A DNA stretch of 9,512 bases from Nitrospira defluvii (GCA_016199015.1 JACQHN010000105.1:1-9512); one strand, 5' to 3'; positions 1 through 6,403 are shown, counted from the first letter of the stretch. Notes: generated by a model from the sequence alone, not told the origin. Numbers and translations: made by a program.

Positions 1-176
1 CCGAGATCGAAAAGGTCATCCACCAGGTCGGGAGTAATCCCGAACCCGCCCGCCACATTCTCTCCATTGCCAAGCACGACATCGATGTCGTGCTTGGCAA
101 TGAGTTTGGGCAGCAGGCGAGCCACGGCGCGTCGCCCTGGCTCGCCCATGATATCGCCGATCATGAGAACTTTCAT
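1..176 (-). CDS. YmdB/TIGR00282-family metallophosphoesterase, N-terminal part
   Basis: This is the first 58 residues of a calcineurin-like phosphoesterase; the window edge cuts off the rest. The protein opens MKVLMIGDIMGEPGRRAV, and the visible metal-site residues are D8 and the E39-N40 pair in GNGENVAGGFGIT, as in Bacillus subtilis YmdB and its relatives. Members of the family hydrolyse 2',3'-cyclic nucleotides in vitro, and in B. subtilis YmdB is linked to RNase Y activity and to biofilm/motility choice. The ATG lies 10 nt after the rny stop, preceded by a purine-rich GAGTGGG stretch, so the two genes are almost certainly cotranscribed and translationally close. That coupling to rny is a recurrent arrangement and supports a role in RNA metabolism. 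The family call is firm; the substrate is not known from sequence. Confidence 0.9.
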   Translation of the reverse strand, partial: MKVLMIGDIMGEPGRRAVARLLPKLIAKHDIDVVLGNGENVAGGFGITPDLVDDLFDL

Positions 177-186
177 GCCCACTCAC

Positions 187-1764
187 TCATTTCGCGAAAT
201 CGACAAACCGGCTCTCCCGGATCACCGTGACCTTGATTTGGCCCGGATACGTCAGCTCCTGCTCGATCTTCTTCGCCAAATCACGGGAGAGTTGGAAACA
301 TTCCGGGTCCGTCAAATCTTCCTGTTTTACAATCACACGAATTTCTCGGCCAGCTTGAATCGCATAGGCCTTCTGAACGCCCTTATGGACGGTAGCCAGC
401 GACTCCAACTTCTCTAACCGCTTCACATAGGACTCCAGCGCCTCACGCCGGGCCCCGGGACGCGCGGCCGACAGCGCTTCCGCCGCCGCCACCAGCACCG
501 TCTCCGGACAAATCGGCTCAACTTGCTCGTGATGCGCCGCAATGGCATTCACCACTTTGGCGCTTTCACCATATTTTTTGGCAATCTCCGCGCCCAACAT
601 GGCATGCGGCCCCTCTTCTTCGTGGCTCACGGCCTTGCCAATGTCATGTAATAAGGCGCCTCGCTTGGCGAGCTTCACGTCGAGTTTCAGCTCAGATGCC
701 ATGATGCCGCAGATGTAGGCCGCCTCCCGAGCATGGTACAAATTATTCTGTCCATAGCTGGTTCGATACTTGAGCCGGCCCAGCACCTTAACCAACTCGG
801 GGTGGAAATCGGATAAACCGACCTCGAAGATGACCTTTTCGGCCTCTTCGATCATCAGCTTGTCAATATCCGTCTTGACCTTTTCGACGACCTCTTCAAT
901 GCGGGTCGGATGGATTCGGCCGTCGTGCATGAGCCGCTCGAGCGACACCTTGGCGATCTCACGACGAAGCGGATCGAACCCTGAAATAATGACCGCTTCG
1001 GGCGTCTCATCGATAATGAGATCGATTCCCGTGGCCGCTTCGATCGCACGAATATTTCGTCCTTCTCGACCGATAATCCGGCCCTTCATCGCATCATTGG
1101 CAATCGGCACAACCGAAATCGTCGCTTCATTCACATAATCACGAGTCACCCGCTGAATAGAACAAGCAATAATCTCTCGTGCTTCCCGGTCGGCATTTTC
1201 CTTCGCCTCTTCCAGCATGCGCTTCGCAAGACCGGCCGCTTCCAAACGCGCCTGGCTTTCCATTTCCTGAATGAGCTGTCGTTTGGCCTCCTCAGCGGTC
1301 AAACTCGCCACCCGCTCGAGTGCCTCGCGATGCTGCTTCACGGCCTGGGCACAGGCCGTTTCCTTCTGGGCCAATCCCTCTTCCCGCTTGAGAAGTTCTT
1401 GCTCGCGCTTCAGGGTTTCCTGATCGCGCTTTTCGAGGGCACTCACCTTTTTATCAAGACTTTCTTCTCGTTGCGAGACTCGACGTTCCGTATTGGAAAC
1501 CTCCGCGAGTTTCGCTTTCTGTTCCTTCTCTAGCTCAATTTTTGCTTGGAAGACCAAATCTTTGGCTTCTAACTTGGCCTCCTTGACGAGATTCTCTGCT
1601 TCGCGCTGGGCCGATTGAACAACCTGCGTCGACTGATCCTCAGCCTCCGCTCGGCGCGCCAATGCTGACTGGCGACGCAGGAATTCATAAACACCGGCGC
1701 CTAGCACCGCTCCCACCAACCCGATAATGATGTACGCAACGACGCTGAGAGAAATGGGAACCAC
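187..1764 (-). CDS. rny: Ribonuclease Y, membrane-anchored endoribonuclease
   Basis: RNase Y starts mRNA decay at the inner face of the membrane. Taking GTG at 1764 as start gives 525 residues, close to the roughly 520 usual for the family. Domains in order: an N-terminal hydrophobic anchor (about 4-29, SLSVVAYIIIGLVGAVLGAG), a long charged coiled coil (about 33-200), a KH domain with GRIIGREGRNIR at 228-239, an HD hydrolase domain with H344, HD at 373-374 and HH at 411-412, and the family-typical C-terminus YPGQIKVTVIRE at 506-517. Where the family usually has Asp in AADALSAARPG, this protein has Glu (E429). The start is uncertain. GTG 1797 adds 11 residues but lacks a clear Shine-Dalgarno. 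GTG 1764 sits inside the AAGGGAGGT ribosome-binding sequence. An in-frame ATT at 1755 has ideal spacing. The gene is followed 10 nt later by the YmdB-like gene. Confidence 0.95.
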   Translation of the reverse strand: MVPISLSVVAYIIIGLVGAVLGAGVYEFLRRQSALARRAEAEDQSTQVVQSAQREAENLVKEAKLEAKDLVFQAKIELEKEQKAKLAEVSNTERRVSQREESLDKKVSALEKRDQETLKREQELLKREEGLAQKETACAQAVKQHREALERVASLTAEEAKRQLIQEMESQARLEAAGLAKRMLEEAKENADREAREIIACSIQRVTRDYVNEATISVVPIANDAMKGRIIGREGRNIRAIEAATGIDLIIDETPEAVIISGFDPLRREIAKVSLERLMHDGRIHPTRIEEVVEKVKTDIDKLMIEEAEKVIFEVGLSDFHPELVKVLGRLKYRTSYGQNNLYHAREAAYICGIMASELKLDVKLAKRGALLHDIGKAVSHEEEGPHAMLGAEIAKKYGESAKVVNAIAAHHEQVEPICPETVLVAAAEALSAARPGARREALESYVKRLEKLESLATVHKGVQKAYAIQAGREIRVIVKQEDLTDPECFQLSRDLAKKIEQELTYPGQIKVTVIRESRFVDFAK

Positions 1765-1819
1765 CTCCCTTACGGCAGCGGGACAGCACGCTGTCACCCT
1801 GCAAATGATCGCAGCCAGT

Positions 1820-1848
1820 GTTTTAGGGGAGCACGGAGCGTGTGAAAA
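1820..1848 (-). promoter_or_regulatory. Possible sigma70 promoter for rny
   Basis: On the minus strand TTTTCA (1848-1843) and TAAAAC (1825-1820) are separated by 17 nt, each matching four of six consensus bases. Transcription would start near 1813 and give a leader of about 50 nt to the GTG at 1764. It lies just downstream of a terminator-like hairpin, where a new promoter for rny would be needed. The match is only moderate, so this is tentative. Confidence 0.3.
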
Positions 1849-1870
1849 GGAGTGCGTAAACGAGAAGGGG

Positions 1871-1894
1871 AAAAACCCTGACCTCTTGAGCCAG
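1871..1894 (-). terminator. Probable intrinsic terminator after the zapA-rny RNA
   Basis: On the minus strand, CTGGC (1894-1890) pairs with GTCAG (1882-1878) with one G-T wobble across a 7-nt loop. After two G residues comes TTTTT (1875-1871). The stem is short, but it sits 14 nt beyond the 3' foot of the long closing stem of the candidate ncRNA, exactly where that transcript should end. Confidence 0.4.
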
Positions 1895-1908
1895 TGGAGA
1901 CGAATCGC

Positions 1909-2183
1909 GGAATCGCTGTCGCTAATTCAAGTGGAGGGGTGGTCGGCCTCGACCCGAATCAATTCTCCTGTCACCTCGCAAGCGAAGATAACGAGACCGC
2001 TTGGTGGGGACAGCCACACGTACTGAACAGAGGGTACCCACAGGGATACGTGCGAGAACCTGCTCTCTGCCCAACAATACCCAGTTTTCACTCACCTGTC
2101 GCACAGACACACACACATCGGCCACTCGGCCGACCCATGCAACCACACCCACACTGAACAGCACCACGAAATCCAGCGATTCC
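1909..2183 (-). ncRNA. ssrS: Candidate 6S RNA (ssrS) between zapA and rny
   Basis: No credible gene fills the gap between zapA and rny, but the minus strand folds into a long, imperfect, end-to-end stem. GGAATCGCTG (2183-2174) pairs perfectly with CAGCGATTCC (1918-1909). After an internal loop, TTCA (2158-2155) pairs with TGAA (1929-1926), and 2154-2140 pairs with 1945-1931 with two mismatches and two wobbles. Inside lie a hairpin at 2133-2118 (TCGGCC/GGCCGA), one at 2070-2025 (GGCAGAG/CTCTGTT) and one at 2003-1979 (CAAGCG/CGCTTG). A rod closed by a long stem with central open regions is the 6S RNA plan; 6S RNA mimics an open promoter and binds RNA polymerase holoenzyme. 6S genes commonly lie directly downstream of zapA. 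The exact ends are not certain, and about 275 nt is longer than the usual 180-200 nt, so the mature RNA may begin near 2160. It could instead be an rny leader element. Confidence 0.55.
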
Positions 2184-2322
2184 ATATGTTTAGCGCTCAA
2201 AGACCGTCTTCAGATTTTCCGTCCTTATTCGAAGCTTCCTTTCCTCTCCTGCTCTTGTTGACCCTCAGGTCAATACAACCCGGAAACGATAACAAAGGAG
2301 TGATGTGAAAGCAAGGTGAAAC
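2184..2322 (-). other. Intergenic spacer after zapA with a 16-bp palindrome
   Basis: This stretch between the zapA stop and the candidate ncRNA contains no gene I can support. On the minus strand it holds a small hairpin across the zapA stop (GGTGA/TCACC, 2327-2315, no T-run), the perfect inverted repeat TTGACC-4 nt-GGTCAA (2273-2258), and a purine-rich run (about 2254-2235). No convincing -35/-10 pair for the ncRNA was found, so the RNA may be processed from the zapB-zapA transcript. Confidence 0.5.
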
Positions 2323-2619
2323 TCACCGAGACAGCATGGACGGCATTTGTTGATCGATCGAATCCATCAGGGACGCCATACGGCGATCCGCATCGGCCTC
2401 GCCTTGGCGGCTCTTTCGCTCCGACTCCATCAATTCGTGGGCAATATTGATCGCTGCGAGGACTGCCAATTTGGCCGGGGTGGCGGACCGCAGCCCGGCC
2501 GCCACATGCTTCATCTGGGTATCAACGAGTTCGGCAAGCTTCTTCACGTAGGATTCGTCCGCTTCGCCGGTGATGCTGTAGCGCTGGCCGTAGATTTCCA
2601 CGTCAATGGTCTTAGTCAA
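2323..2619 (-). CDS. zapA: Cell division protein ZapA
   Basis: ZapA binds FtsZ and bundles its filaments at mid-cell. The 98-residue protein has the family's N-terminal beta region (TKTIDVEIYGQRYSITGEA), the middle helix with AVLAAINIAHELMESE at about 52-67, and a charged coiled-coil C-terminal half. I chose the TTG at 2619 because a near-perfect Shine-Dalgarno, AAGGAGGT, sits about 6 nt upstream and the conserved core starts right there. The upstream ATG at 2640 would add seven residues encoded by the ribosome-binding site itself. The TTG start lies inside the last codons of the ZapB-like gene (8-nt overlap), so the two are translationally coupled. It is the last protein gene before the candidate 6S RNA. 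Confidence 0.93.
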   Translation of the reverse strand: MTKTIDVEIYGQRYSITGEADESYVKKLAELVDTQMKHVAAGLRSATPAKLAVLAAINIAHELMESERKSRQGEADADRRMASLMDSIDQQMPSMLSR

Positions 2620-2866
2620 AAGCCACCTCCTTGGGTTCATCCAGGCATTCCAACAGATCGATTTCGCCGAGTACCTTTTCGATGCGCGAGCGGATATCTA
2701 CCCGCTCCTGCTCCCATCGTCGATTCTCATCGTCACGAACCGCGACCCGTTCCCGCGCCAGTCGCAACTCATCCTCCAAAGACACATTCTTTCGCTTCAG
2801 GTCCTGAACGAGTTTCACCAAATCGCGAATCCGAATTTCAAGGGCGTCGAGACGATCTAAAGTCAT
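2612..2866 (-). CDS. zapB: ZapB-like coiled-coil cell division protein
   Basis: An 84-residue, almost wholly alpha-helical, highly charged protein with heptad-like spacing of Leu/Ile/Val (for example LEIRIRDLVKLVQDLKRKN at about 9-27). It contains no enzymatic motif and no signal peptide. Size, coiled-coil character and its place directly before zapA point to a ZapB (DUF904)-type partner that links ZapA-FtsZ to the septal apparatus. Coiled-coil sequence alone does not prove homology. The ATG at 2866 is preceded by GAGGAAA at suitable spacing, and a strong promoter lies about 50 nt further upstream. It overlaps zapA by 8 nt. The C-terminal EIDLLECLDEPKE segment departs from the heptad pattern and may be a docking tail. 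Confidence 0.7.
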   Translation of the reverse strand: MTLDRLDALEIRIRDLVKLVQDLKRKNVSLEDELRLARERVAVRDDENRRWEQERVDIRSRIEKVLGEIDLLECLDEPKEVAFD

Positions 2867-2918
2867 GGTATTTCCTCATATCAAAGTGATGATCGAACAC
2901 ATCGGGCGACGGAGGCGA

Positions 2919-2947
2919 AATATAGGAAGTTCGCTCCGGCTTGTCAA
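2919..2947 (-). promoter_or_regulatory. Strong sigma70 promoter for zapB-zapA-(6S RNA)
   Basis: On the minus strand a perfect TTGACA (2947-2942) is followed after exactly 17 nt by TATATT (2924-2919, five of six). Transcription should start near 2912, leaving a leader of about 45 nt before the ZapB-like ATG. It is the best promoter in the window and separates the division genes from slt. Confidence 0.8.
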
Positions 2948-2948
2948 G

Positions 2949-2988
2949 AAAACGGCTCTCGCTAGGACATCCCGTTATTGAGACGCCG
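2949..2988 (-). terminator. Possible slt terminator hairpin
   Basis: On the minus strand CGGC-G-TCTC (2988-2980) pairs with GAGAGCCG (2960-2953), eight pairs with one bulged G, followed by TTTT (2952-2949). The loop is 19 nt and contains the slt stop codon, so it is a weak terminator at best. It runs directly into the -35 box of the next promoter. Confidence 0.35.
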
Positions 2989-5199
2989 ATATTCCCCATA
3001 ACTTCGCAAGACTCGCTTCACGTACAACCGCGTTTCCTGATAGGGGATGAGCTCAACGAACTCATCTTGATCTCGTCCATGGTGCACCGCAATCCAATTG
3101 TTGACGGCAATCGGTCCGGCATTGTAGGCCGCCACCGCATACGCGAGATTCCCGCCATATTGGTCGAGCAGCTGGCCGAGGTACCGCACGCCAAGCCGAA
3201 TATTGGTTTCACGATCAAACAATTCTTCTCGCCCCACGGCCGGGAATCCATGACGCTGAGCCACCGCATTCGCTGTGACCGGCATCAGCTGCATCAACCC
3301 CACCGCCCCCACCACCGAGAGAGCCTTTTCGTCATATTGGCTTTCCTCACGGATGATCGCCGCGGCCAGGTAGGGATCGACCGCGACCACACCCTGTGCG
3401 GCAATGGTGGGAAGAAGACCCGTCGGATAGGCCACGGTCCAAAGAGCCGGGGCCGTCGGCAACCCGCTTCGTTCCAACTTCTCTCGAAAATGCACCTTGG
3501 CCACGCGTAATGCGGGATGGTACGCCCCGACTTCACTGAGCAACGTCGAGAAGGCCAGCAGCACGTCCTGATCCCGGCTGAATTGTTCCGTCAAGAACCC
3601 AAGTTCACGGGCCGCATCCTGGGCAAACCCCAAGGTCTTGAGTTCGATCCCCCGTTGATAGACCACATGTCGTTCGATTTCAGGCCGCCGACTTTCCGGC
3701 AAGCGCTCACTGTCCTCGCCCACCGGACGTTCCGCCGCCGCAACCACCGGAGCAACCAGCGGCATAGAGGCCCGTCGCGCGGCCAACTGGCAATAGTAAC
3801 TATAGGCGTAGCGCTGACAGACACGCGCGTACTGCTCGGCAGCCGCCGCATTTTTTTCGCGTTCATCGGCTCGCGCCGCCCAATACATCGCCTGGGGTTC
3901 GAACCCGTTCACATGCAATTCGACCACGGCACGAAACGTCTCCGCGGCCTCTCGGTACCGGGCTGTCCGGTATTGGACCCATCCGGCACGCCACAGGCCT
4001 TCCGTACGCTGGCTCGCCGACTCTCCGAGTTTCGCGACCTGCCGGAACATGCCGATCGCCTCATTGAATTGCCCCTGATCTTCAAGCCACACGCCGGCAA
4101 AGAGATGCACCATCGCCCGCTGGTCACCACCCAGGGAACTCTGGGCCACCGATCGCGCCAACTCGATGAGTTTGTCGCCCTGATTCTGCCGCAGATAGAC
4201 CCGTGCCAACCAGACCGTGGCTTCCGAGGATTCTGGCACACGATCGGCAACCAGGCCGCGAAAGGTCTCCCGTGCCTGGTCATATTGCTTGAGCCGGACA
4301 TAGGCCACACCCAACTTGAGCCGGGCATCAAACCGTCGAGGATGCGCTGGGCTCAGGGCCAGGAAGCGGCGCAGCTCTTCGACTGCCTCACCTTGCATAG
4401 CCAACGCCAGGAACGCTTGTGCACGGAGAGAGTGGTCTTCAGCCGTCGGCGTCCACGCTTCTCCTCCCAGCCCCGTATGTAATCGCGCTTTCGCCTCGTG
4501 GGCTTCGGGCGAGTGCGGATATCGGAGCCAGAGTTGCTTGAGCGCAGCGCGCGCTTCCGGAAATCGATTCTCTCGAATGTGGCACTCGGCCTGATGCCAC
4601 AGCGCCAGCGGAGCAGCCGTATCTTTGTCCCCGATGACCACGGCCCGCTCCAGCCATTCCACGGCGCGAAAACAGACATTCGCGCTATACCAGGCCTCGC
4701 CCGTGCGGTAGGCTGCCTTGGTGATCAGGTTCGAATCCGGCACCAGCTTGGGGATCGTCTCTAGCAACTCAGCCGCCTGGATGGGTTCGTTCAGCTTCAG
4801 GAGCGATTCCCCGATCCAGAGCCGAAAGTAATCGTCCAGAACCGGCATGTCTGGTTGGGCAGCGCGTAGGAGTTTCACGGCTTCGGCAGGCTCCCGTTCG
4901 ATTAAGAGGACTCCGAGCACGACCCCGGCCCGTTTAGCCCAGATTGTCGAGGGATACAGATCCATGACCGACCGCAATTGGTCGATTTTCAGCAGCATCG
5001 TTTGGTCGCGTTGAGCTGGAGAGCCTGAGCGCTCGTTGATCGCCACAGCCGAACGGAAACAGTCCTCAGCGGAAACACAGGGAGCAGGGACAGCAGGCAG
5101 GGAAAGCGGTGGCTCGGCCGTGGCTGTCGACAGCGCCCACGACAACAGGAACCACATGGTAAGAGCCGCCGAAATGGTTCGCCAAGGCAGTGCGGTCAC
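2962..5199 (-). CDS. slt: Soluble lytic transglycosylase, GH23 with TPR-like N-terminus
   Basis: This enzyme cleaves the MurNAc-GlcNAc bond of peptidoglycan with formation of 1,6-anhydro-MurNAc in the periplasm. The 745-residue protein has a signal peptide (hydrophobic AALTMWFLLSWAL at 11-23, likely cut after STATA at 28). A long helical solenoid follows with TPR-like repeats at roughly 60-470 (for example 266-345), then a Pro/Ala/charged linker (about 478-510). The C-terminal GH23 domain (about 600-740) contains IIREES with catalytic Glu 619, GAVGLMQLMP at 631-640, AYNAGP at 691-696 and the IPYQETRLYVKRV signature at 718-730. The length is similar to Slt70-type enzymes. The start is GTG at 5199, supported by AGGA 7 nt upstream; ATG at 5157 would shorten the signal peptide too much. 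It is divergent from rlmN and precedes the zapB-zapA unit, matching a wall-remodelling role at division. Confidence 0.93.
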   Translation of the reverse strand: MTALPWRTISAALTMWFLLSWALSTATAEPPLSLPAVPAPCVSAEDCFRSAVAINERSGSPAQRDQTMLLKIDQLRSVMDLYPSTIWAKRAGVVLGVLLIEREPAEAVKLLRAAQPDMPVLDDYFRLWIGESLLKLNEPIQAAELLETIPKLVPDSNLITKAAYRTGEAWYSANVCFRAVEWLERAVVIGDKDTAAPLALWHQAECHIRENRFPEARAALKQLWLRYPHSPEAHEAKARLHTGLGGEAWTPTAEDHSLRAQAFLALAMQGEAVEELRRFLALSPAHPRRFDARLKLGVAYVRLKQYDQARETFRGLVADRVPESSEATVWLARVYLRQNQGDKLIELARSVAQSSLGGDQRAMVHLFAGVWLEDQGQFNEAIGMFRQVAKLGESASQRTEGLWRAGWVQYRTARYREAAETFRAVVELHVNGFEPQAMYWAARADEREKNAAAAEQYARVCQRYAYSYYCQLAARRASMPLVAPVVAAAERPVGEDSERLPESRRPEIERHVVYQRGIELKTLGFAQDAARELGFLTEQFSRDQDVLLAFSTLLSEVGAYHPALRVAKVHFREKLERSGLPTAPALWTVAYPTGLLPTIAAQGVVAVDPYLAAAIIREESQYDEKALSVVGAVGLMQLMPVTANAVAQRHGFPAVGREELFDRETNIRLGVRYLGQLLDQYGGNLAYAVAAYNAGPIAVNNWIAVHHGRDQDEFVELIPYQETRLYVKRVLRSYGEYRRLNNGMS

Positions 5200-5232
5200 A
5201 ATCTCGTCCTGAGCAGAGGGTGAACCGAGCCT

Positions 5233-5238
5233 ATTATA
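5233..5238 (-). promoter_or_regulatory. -10 box of the slt promoter
   Basis: A perfect TATAAT on the minus strand lies 33 nt before the slt GTG. The -35 at 17 nt spacing (GTCGCG) is poor. The plus strand immediately upstream carries AACGCG twice (5243-5248 and 5254-5259), 11 bp apart, which could be an activator site replacing a good -35, though this is inference. Confidence 0.5.
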
Positions 5239-5275
5239 TCGTAACGCGCTGCAAACGCGACCAGGTTCGCCTTGC

Positions 5276-5305
5276 TTGTCACAAGTTTTTTCCCTGTGCT
5301 AGGCT
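5276..5305 (+). promoter_or_regulatory. Possible rlmN promoter giving a leaderless or very short-leader mRNA
   Basis: TTGTCA (5276-5281) is followed after 18 nt by TAGGCT (5300-5305). The -10 ends 6 nt before the rlmN ATG, so transcription would begin at or next to the start codon. The -35 is good and the -10 weak (TANNNT only). The AGG in the -10 could also act as a weak Shine-Dalgarno if transcription starts further upstream. Confidence 0.35.
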
Positions 5306-5311
5306 CCTGCC

Positions 5312-6400
5312 ATGACCCAACAGGCCAACAGACAGACCAATCTCCTCGCTTTGACCGAAAGCGGGATGGCCGCATTCGTCGCCCCACTCGGCTGGCCGGC
5401 CTTTCGCACGCAACAAATCTTGCGCTGGCTCTACCAGGAGCGTGTCCACACCTTCGCCGACATGACGAATCTCTCGCAGCGGGAGCGTTCGCACCTGACG
5501 GACTGCTGCACCATCGGGCGAACCTCGGACGTCCAAATTTATTCGTCGCAGGATGGAACGAAGAAATTCGTCTTGACGCTGGCTGACGGCAATCAAGTCG
5601 AATGCGTCCTGATCCCCGACGTCGACCGGCTGACGCTGTGCCTATCCACGCAGGTAGGCTGTACCCTCGATTGCGGGTTTTGCCTGACCGGCACGCTCGG
5701 GCTTCAACGCAACCTGCGGGCCCATGAGATCATCGCCCAGGTGCTCCTCGCCCAAGACCACCTGGGCAAAGGCGAACGATTGACCAATCTCGTGTTTATG
5801 GGCATGGGTGAACCACTGGCCAACCTCGACGCGGTTGGCGACGCCGTCGCACGCCTCACCAATCAAACCTGGGGCCTAGGGTTTTCGCCTCGCCGTATCA
5901 CGATCTCTACGGCGGGACTCGCCTCACGGATCAAAGACGTGGCCCCCCTGAAAGTGAACCTGGCCATTTCGCTGAATGCGACGACCGACGAGCTCCGACG
6001 CCAAATCATGCCGGCCGCCAACCGGCTCCATTCGCTCCAGGCCCTGCTCGCCGCCTGTCGCGCGTATCCACTGGCAGAACGTGATCGTCTGACCTTTGAA
6101 TATGTGCTTCTCGCGGATGTCAACGATCATGCCGACGATGCCACCCGACTGATCAAACTGCTCTGTGGCCTCCGCTGCAAGGTGAACCTCATTGCCTTCA
6201 ACCCATTTCCTGGCAGCCCCTATCGACGCCCCTCGGACGCGGCGATCGAAACCTTCCAGAACACCCTTCGCAAGGGCCATGTGGATGTGTATCTCCGCCG
6301 CAGCCGCGGCCGCGATGTGTTGGGCGCCTGCGGGCAGCTCGGTCGCATCGATGGAGCCAAGGCCTCGGTTGCCTTGACACAGATTGAAACCCGTTGTTAG
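5312..6400 (+). CDS. rlmN: Dual-specificity 23S rRNA A2503 / tRNA A37 C2-methyltransferase RlmN
   Basis: A radical-SAM enzyme that methylates C2 of A2503 in 23S rRNA, and of A37 in some tRNAs, improving decoding fidelity. The 362-residue protein carries the 4Fe-4S ligands in CTLDCGFC (C117, C121, C124) and the upstream conserved C110. It also has MGMGEPLAN (163-171), STAG (199-202) and SLNAT (220-224) of the SAM/substrate site, and the methyl-carrying C340 in RSRGRDVLGACGQL. All residues that mark RlmN are present and the length is normal. The N-terminal region (about 10-75) is the usual RNA-binding accessory domain. A Cfr resistance methyltransferase is the related alternative, but the housekeeping context favours RlmN. 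The gene is divergent from slt; its stop codon overlaps the -10 of the promoter for the next gene. Confidence 0.95.
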   Translation: MTQQANRQTNLLALTESGMAAFVAPLGWPAFRTQQILRWLYQERVHTFADMTNLSQRERSHLTDCCTIGRTSDVQIYSSQDGTKKFVLTLADGNQVECVLIPDVDRLTLCLSTQVGCTLDCGFCLTGTLGLQRNLRAHEIIAQVLLAQDHLGKGERLTNLVFMGMGEPLANLDAVGDAVARLTNQTWGLGFSPRRITISTAGLASRIKDVAPLKVNLAISLNATTDELRRQIMPAANRLHSLQALLAACRAYPLAERDRLTFEYVLLADVNDHADDATRLIKLLCGLRCKVNLIAFNPFPGSPYRRPSDAAIETFQNTLRKGHVDVYLRRSRGRDVLGACGQLGRIDGAKASVALTQIETRC

Positions 6401-6403
6401 CAT
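6374..6403 (+). promoter_or_regulatory. Promoter for the M16 pair, inside the 3' end of rlmN
   Basis: A perfect TTGACA (6374-6379) is followed after 18 nt by TAGCAT (6398-6403, four of six), overlapping the rlmN TAG. Transcription would start near 6410, about 5 nt before the ATG at 6415, so the transcript would have almost no leader. No Shine-Dalgarno precedes that ATG, which fits. Confidence 0.5.

Noticed and set aside
1870..1881. GGG-AAAAA-CCC inverted repeat on the plus strand
   Set aside because: Three-bp stem only; its T-run is better explained as the tail of the minus-strand terminator hairpin.
2104..2117. CA/TG dinucleotide run as a possible microsatellite or phase-variable tract
   Set aside because: Only about six units, interrupted, and not within or in front of a coding frame where slippage would matter; it lies in the candidate ncRNA.
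1922..2200. 92-codon open frame on the minus strand in the zapA-rny gap
   Set aside because: No ribosome-binding site, no recognisable sequence pattern, and it spans both arms of the long RNA stem, which better explains the region.
1727..2261. Three overlapping plus-strand open frames of 86-99 codons upstream of rny
   Set aside because: They overlap each other and the rny start, have no Shine-Dalgarno support and show low-complexity Thr/His/Arg content.
2315..2327. GGTGA/TCACC hairpin over the zapA stop as a terminator
   Set aside because: Five-bp stem with a 3-nt loop and no following T-run on either strand.
3517..4482. Open frame of 321 codons on the plus strand opposite slt
   Set aside because: It is antisense to a protein with clear signal peptide, repeats and catalytic motifs. 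Its own translation is rich in Arg/His/Pro with no recognisable domain, typical of a shadow frame in GC-rich DNA.
5312..6400. RlmN homologue as a Cfr-type antibiotic resistance methyltransferase
   Set aside because: Housekeeping context, normal RlmN motifs and no mobile element nearby; nothing specific to Cfr was seen.
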